DNA of 6,140 nt from Candidatus Bathyarchaeota archaeon (GTDB taxonomy: Archaea > Thermoproteota > Bathyarchaeia > Bathyarchaeales > DTEX01): assembly GCA_021162225.1 (NCBI GenBank), contig JAGGZB010000124.1, forward strand, positions 1 through 6,140, read 5' to 3'. The notes under the pieces are model-generated. The model ran no database searches, had not been told where the DNA came from, and saw only the letters and a list, made by a program, of their open reading frames with translations. The position numbers and the translations under genes are program-made. How positions within the stretch are numbered: position 1 is the stretch's first letter; each line of letters begins with the position of its first letter. Positions 3,462 through 6,140 of the stretch are shown piece by piece.

Positions 3462-6140
3462 CTATTCTTCAATCCTCTCTTTGCTTATATCCATCGGCGA
3501 CTCTCCGGGCAATAGAGGTCTTAAACGAATCGAGAATCGTGTATGCTCCGGTTTAACGAGGTATTTTGGCAACGTATCTGGACCGCAGCTTCCACCTCCA
3601 AGCCCAGACTGTCTATAATCTAAGTTTACCGTTATGTCTTCATGTCTCTTCAGTTCGTATGTGTGTCTCGCCTTGTCTAGATCCTCCGTTCTGTAATGAT
3701 GTACGCTTACCTCCATGCGTGGCATAGCGACTGCTAGGAGGCCTAGGCCTGAACTATTCGTCAATGATGCCCAGCGTACATCTGTCTTATTTCCGTTTTC
3801 CTGCGGAACAATATAGGGTACGTATTGCTCATCAACGGTTCCGCTGTAGACGCCGACAGGTGCCCCCTCATTCCTGTCACAATAGTTTTCATGTGGCCCT
3901 CGACCGTACCAAGTGAATATGTTGAATTCTCCGGGGACAATCATCTGTAAGCCTATCCTCGGCAAGGGCGGAAGATTAGAGAGCGGCTTAACGTCAGTGT
4001 CGATTATTATGTCTCCACTACCATAAATCTTATATACGTATTCACATTGAAACCTCGCCGTTTCTATGTCTAATAGTGTAGTCTTCACCTTTACTTGGAC
4101 ATGCTTAGATGAGAACTCTTCAGCCTCAATTCTATCTAATCTGTGCCTAAGCCTATTAAGCCCTGCCTCCCTCCACTTGGGGGCAAGCCTCGGAACGTCG
4201 TTATCTGTAGGCGCACGCCAAACATTCAGCCGTGGCCCTCTCCTCATCAATTCGGTTCCTCTGAATAGGAGGGAAGATATACGTCCCGTCTTTCCGTCAA
4301 ACGTTAACGTGAAGTTTCTTCCATGAATTTTTATGGCCTTCTCTTCTTCAAGCCTCAGAGAAGGCATATCTTTGACTCTAACCTTCGGATTCGGAGGAGT
4401 CTTGAAGGGAACCTTAAACTGAGCCCAGCCTACCTCATATCCTTTTCCAGCCCATAATGTATCCTCTGCGAGTTTGAATCGTATAGTTAGCCAGTATTCC
4501 GCTCCAGGTTTAATTTTGGGCCTTATAAAAGGAATCGTTACTATACAGCTTTCATGAGGCGGAACCGACATCTTTACCAGTCTTCCCCGCTGAATCATAT
4601 CTCCGTCCTCAGCTATCTCCCAAAAGATATCAAGCGTTTCCAGATTCGTGAAGTCGTATCTGTTGATGATTCGCACTTTGCCGCTTTCCAGATCCACGGG
4701 CTCCACCTCGACTGGCTGCTGTATCTTTTTACATTCCCACATAGCTGGTTTGGGCGTACGATCCGGCCATAACAAGCCGTTTATGCAGAAGTTTCCGTCG
4801 TTCGGCTCATCCCCGAAATCTCCACCGTATGCCCAATATTCTTTCCCATCCTCGGTTCTTCGTTTCAATCCCTGATCGACAAAGTCCCAGATGAATCCTC
4901 CGCAGAGCCGCTTGTATCTTCGGATTAGATTCCAATACTCCTTCAGGTTTCCTGTGCTATTCCCCATGGAGTGGGCGTATTCGCACATGATCAGCGGCCT
5001 ATCTTCCTCTGGATCCTCAGCCATCTCAGTCAGCTCATCCAAGCTTGGATACATAACGCTTAGGATATCTATGCTTCTCGGAGTCTTCCCTGGGAGATGT
5101 ATGGCGCCTTCGTAGTGCACGGGCCTGGTTGGATCGTATCCGTGTATCCAGCCCGCGGCGGCCTCATGATTCGGTCCGTAGCCGGATTCGTTTCCAAGAG
5201 ACCACATTATAACGCAGGGGTGATTTTTGTCCCTTTCAACCATTCTCACGACGCGTTCCATGAACGCGTGGAGCCACTCCGGATCATTAGCTGGCTCTTT
5301 CCTATAAGGCACGCATTGAATATTTGCTAATCCGTGACATTCTATGTTCGCCTCGTCAATTACGTAGATCCCGTACTTGTCGCATAGATCATACCAGGCT
5401 GGATGATTGGGATAATGCGATGTGCGTACGGCATTAAAATTGAACCGTTTCATGATCTTTATGTCTTTAATCATGGTCTCAACGGTGACTACGTGTCCAT
5501 GCTCGCCGTCGTGCTCATGCCTATTTACTCCCTTAAGGAGAACAGGGACGCCGTTTATCAGTATCCGTCCATCTCTGACCTCAACTTGGCGGAAACCAAC
5601 CTTGCAGCTCTCAGCTTCAATAATTTCCCCATCCGCTTTCTTCAACGTTAATACTAGAGTGTATAGATATGGTGTTTCAGCAGACCACTTCTTCGGCTTC
5701 CGAACGACGCCCTTAACCTCGAATGCAACTTCATGTCTCGGCTTCAGTCTTTCAAGCTTACGTCTGAGAGGTTCATCGAACACTATGGAGCCATCCTCAT
5801 CGTAGAGCTGCGCCTCAGTGATAAGCGGCCCAGCCTCGCTATCTGAATAATTTTTGACGTTAACTCTTAGCTTCAGCTCAGCGTCTCTATATTCGCTGTC
5901 AAAAATTGTTCTGACGAAGAAGTCCCTTATGTGGATTTTAGGTGTGCAGTGCAGGTAGACATCTCGGTATATGCCGCTTAGACGCCACATATCTTGATCC
6001 TCAAGGTAGATTCCGTCACTCCATCGCAGAACCTCAACTGCAACCAGGTTTCTTCCAAGATGCACATAGGGCGTTATGTCAAACTCTGCTGGTAGACGAC
6101 TGTCTTGGCTGTAACCGACCATATGCCCGTTGATCCAGAC
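3462..6140 (-). CDS. lacZ: GH2 beta-galactosidase, LacZ/EbgA type (N-terminus outside window)
   Basis: It hydrolyses terminal beta-D-galactosides. About 892 codons are visible. The frame runs through the right edge: codons 6140-6123 encode VWINGH before the Met at 6122, so that Met is internal. By comparison with E. coli LacZ (about 1,023 residues), roughly the first 120 are missing. Numbering from that Met: the end of the sugar-binding domain with GYSQDSRLPAEFD (3-15) and WSDGIYLEDQDMW (34-46), which includes the sodium/galactose Asp; an Ig-like domain (about 62-178); the TIM barrel (about 185-465) with HYPNHP (236-241), DEANIECHG (256-264; magnesium-site Glu261 and His263), acid/base Glu312 in SLGNESG, nucleophile Glu381 in CEYAHSMGNS, and GGFIWDFVDQG (408-418); a second Ig-like domain; and the C-terminal beta-sandwich (about 590-870) with YGRGPHENY (739-747). 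The C-terminal GLGGGSCGPD is closer to EbgA-like enzymes than to E. coli LacZ, which has Trp999 there. The visible part is intact, with no frameshift. Confidence 0.95.
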   Translation of the reverse strand, partial: VWINGHMVGYSQDSRLPAEFDITPYVHLGRNLVAVEVLRWSDGIYLEDQDMWRLSGIYRDVYLHCTPKIHIRDFFVRTIFDSEYRDAELKLRVNVKNYSDSEAGPLITEAQLYDEDGSIVFDEPLRRKLERLKPRHEVAFEVKGVVRKPKKWSAETPYLYTLVLTLKKADGEIIEAESCKVGFRQVEVRDGRILINGVPVLLKGVNRHEHDGEHGHVVTVETMIKDIKIMKRFNFNAVRTSHYPNHPAWYDLCDKYGIYVIDEANIECHGLANIQCVPYRKEPANDPEWLHAFMERVVRMVERDKNHPCVIMWSLGNESGYGPNHEAAAGWIHGYDPTRPVHYEGAIHLPGKTPRSIDILSVMYPSLDELTEMAEDPEEDRPLIMCEYAHSMGNSTGNLKEYWNLIRRYKRLCGGFIWDFVDQGLKRRTEDGKEYWAYGGDFGDEPNDGNFCINGLLWPDRTPKPAMWECKKIQQPVEVEPVDLESGKVRIINRYDFTNLETLDIFWEIAEDGDMIQRGRLVKMSVPPHESCIVTIPFIRPKIKPGAEYWLTIRFKLAEDTLWAGKGYEVGWAQFKVPFKTPPNPKVRVKDMPSLRLEEEKAIKIHGRNFTLTFDGKTGRISSLLFRGTELMRRGPRLNVWRAPTDNDVPRLAPKWREAGLNRLRHRLDRIEAEEFSSKHVQVKVKTTLLDIETARFQCEYVYKIYGSGDIIIDTDVKPLSNLPPLPRIGLQMIVPGEFNIFTWYGRGPHENYCDRNEGAPVGVYSGTVDEQYVPYIVPQENGNKTDVRWASLTNSSGLGLLAVAMPRMEVSVHHYRTEDLDKARHTYELKRHEDITVNLDYRQSGLGGGSCGPDTLPKYLVKPEHTRFSIRLRPLLPGESPMDISKERIEE

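Noticed and set aside
5422..5805. A 127-codon rightward open frame antisense to the beta-galactosidase, and similar ones at 4066-4326, 4554-5330 and 5942-6133
   Set aside because: All are antisense to strongly conserved GH2 coding sequence, have low-complexity Ser/Thr/Arg/Leu composition, and have no start signals.
1..6140. Search for CRISPR repeats, tRNA or rRNA genes, insertion sequences and attachment sites
   Set aside because: No regularly spaced repeats, cloverleaf with a T-loop motif, transposase motifs or terminal inverted repeats were seen by eye.

Overview
The window looks like a piece of an archaeal chromosome. The pointers are A/T-rich TATA-type boxes about 26 bp upstream of predicted transcript starts, one apparently leaderless gene, strong GGAGG Shine-Dalgarno sites in front of operon genes, an archaeal-style orotidine 5'-phosphate decarboxylase, and a stand-alone B3/4-domain protein. 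A thermophilic or anaerobic Thermoproteota/Bathyarchaeia-like lineage is a guess; the sequence alone does not settle the taxon.

Layout, left to right. Positions 1-39 may carry the last 12 codons of a rightward gene, followed by an oligo-T run at 85-91 that could end its transcript. Positions 162-484 (minus) hold a small unrecognised reading frame that seems broken by a frameshift near 302-317. A compact A/T-rich promoter region at 492-540 separates it from a rightward gene at 561-1748. That gene encodes an unusual two-part protein: about seven membrane segments fused to a thymidylate-kinase-like P-loop domain. A 178-bp gap with possible terminator structure lies between this gene and the convergent leftward genes.

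The rest of the window is leftward. In transcription order it holds a GH2 (LacZ/EbgA-type) beta-galactosidase that runs off the right edge (3462-6140, N-terminus missing), a solo B3/4-domain protein (2715-3377), and pyrF (1927-2694). The B3/4 gene has its own TATA box in the 84-bp gap after lacZ. It sits 20 bp upstream of pyrF, so those two probably form an operon. PyrF makes UMP in pyrimidine synthesis. The B3/4 domain is known from the editing module of phenylalanyl-tRNA synthetase beta, but its stand-alone role is unknown. The beta-galactosidase has both catalytic glutamates and should hydrolyse beta-galactosides.

The most unusual items are the membrane-anchored thymidylate-kinase-like fusion and the decayed or frameshifted small gene beside it. 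I see no CRISPR array, mobile element, tRNA or rRNA, and no clear multi-gene novel system.
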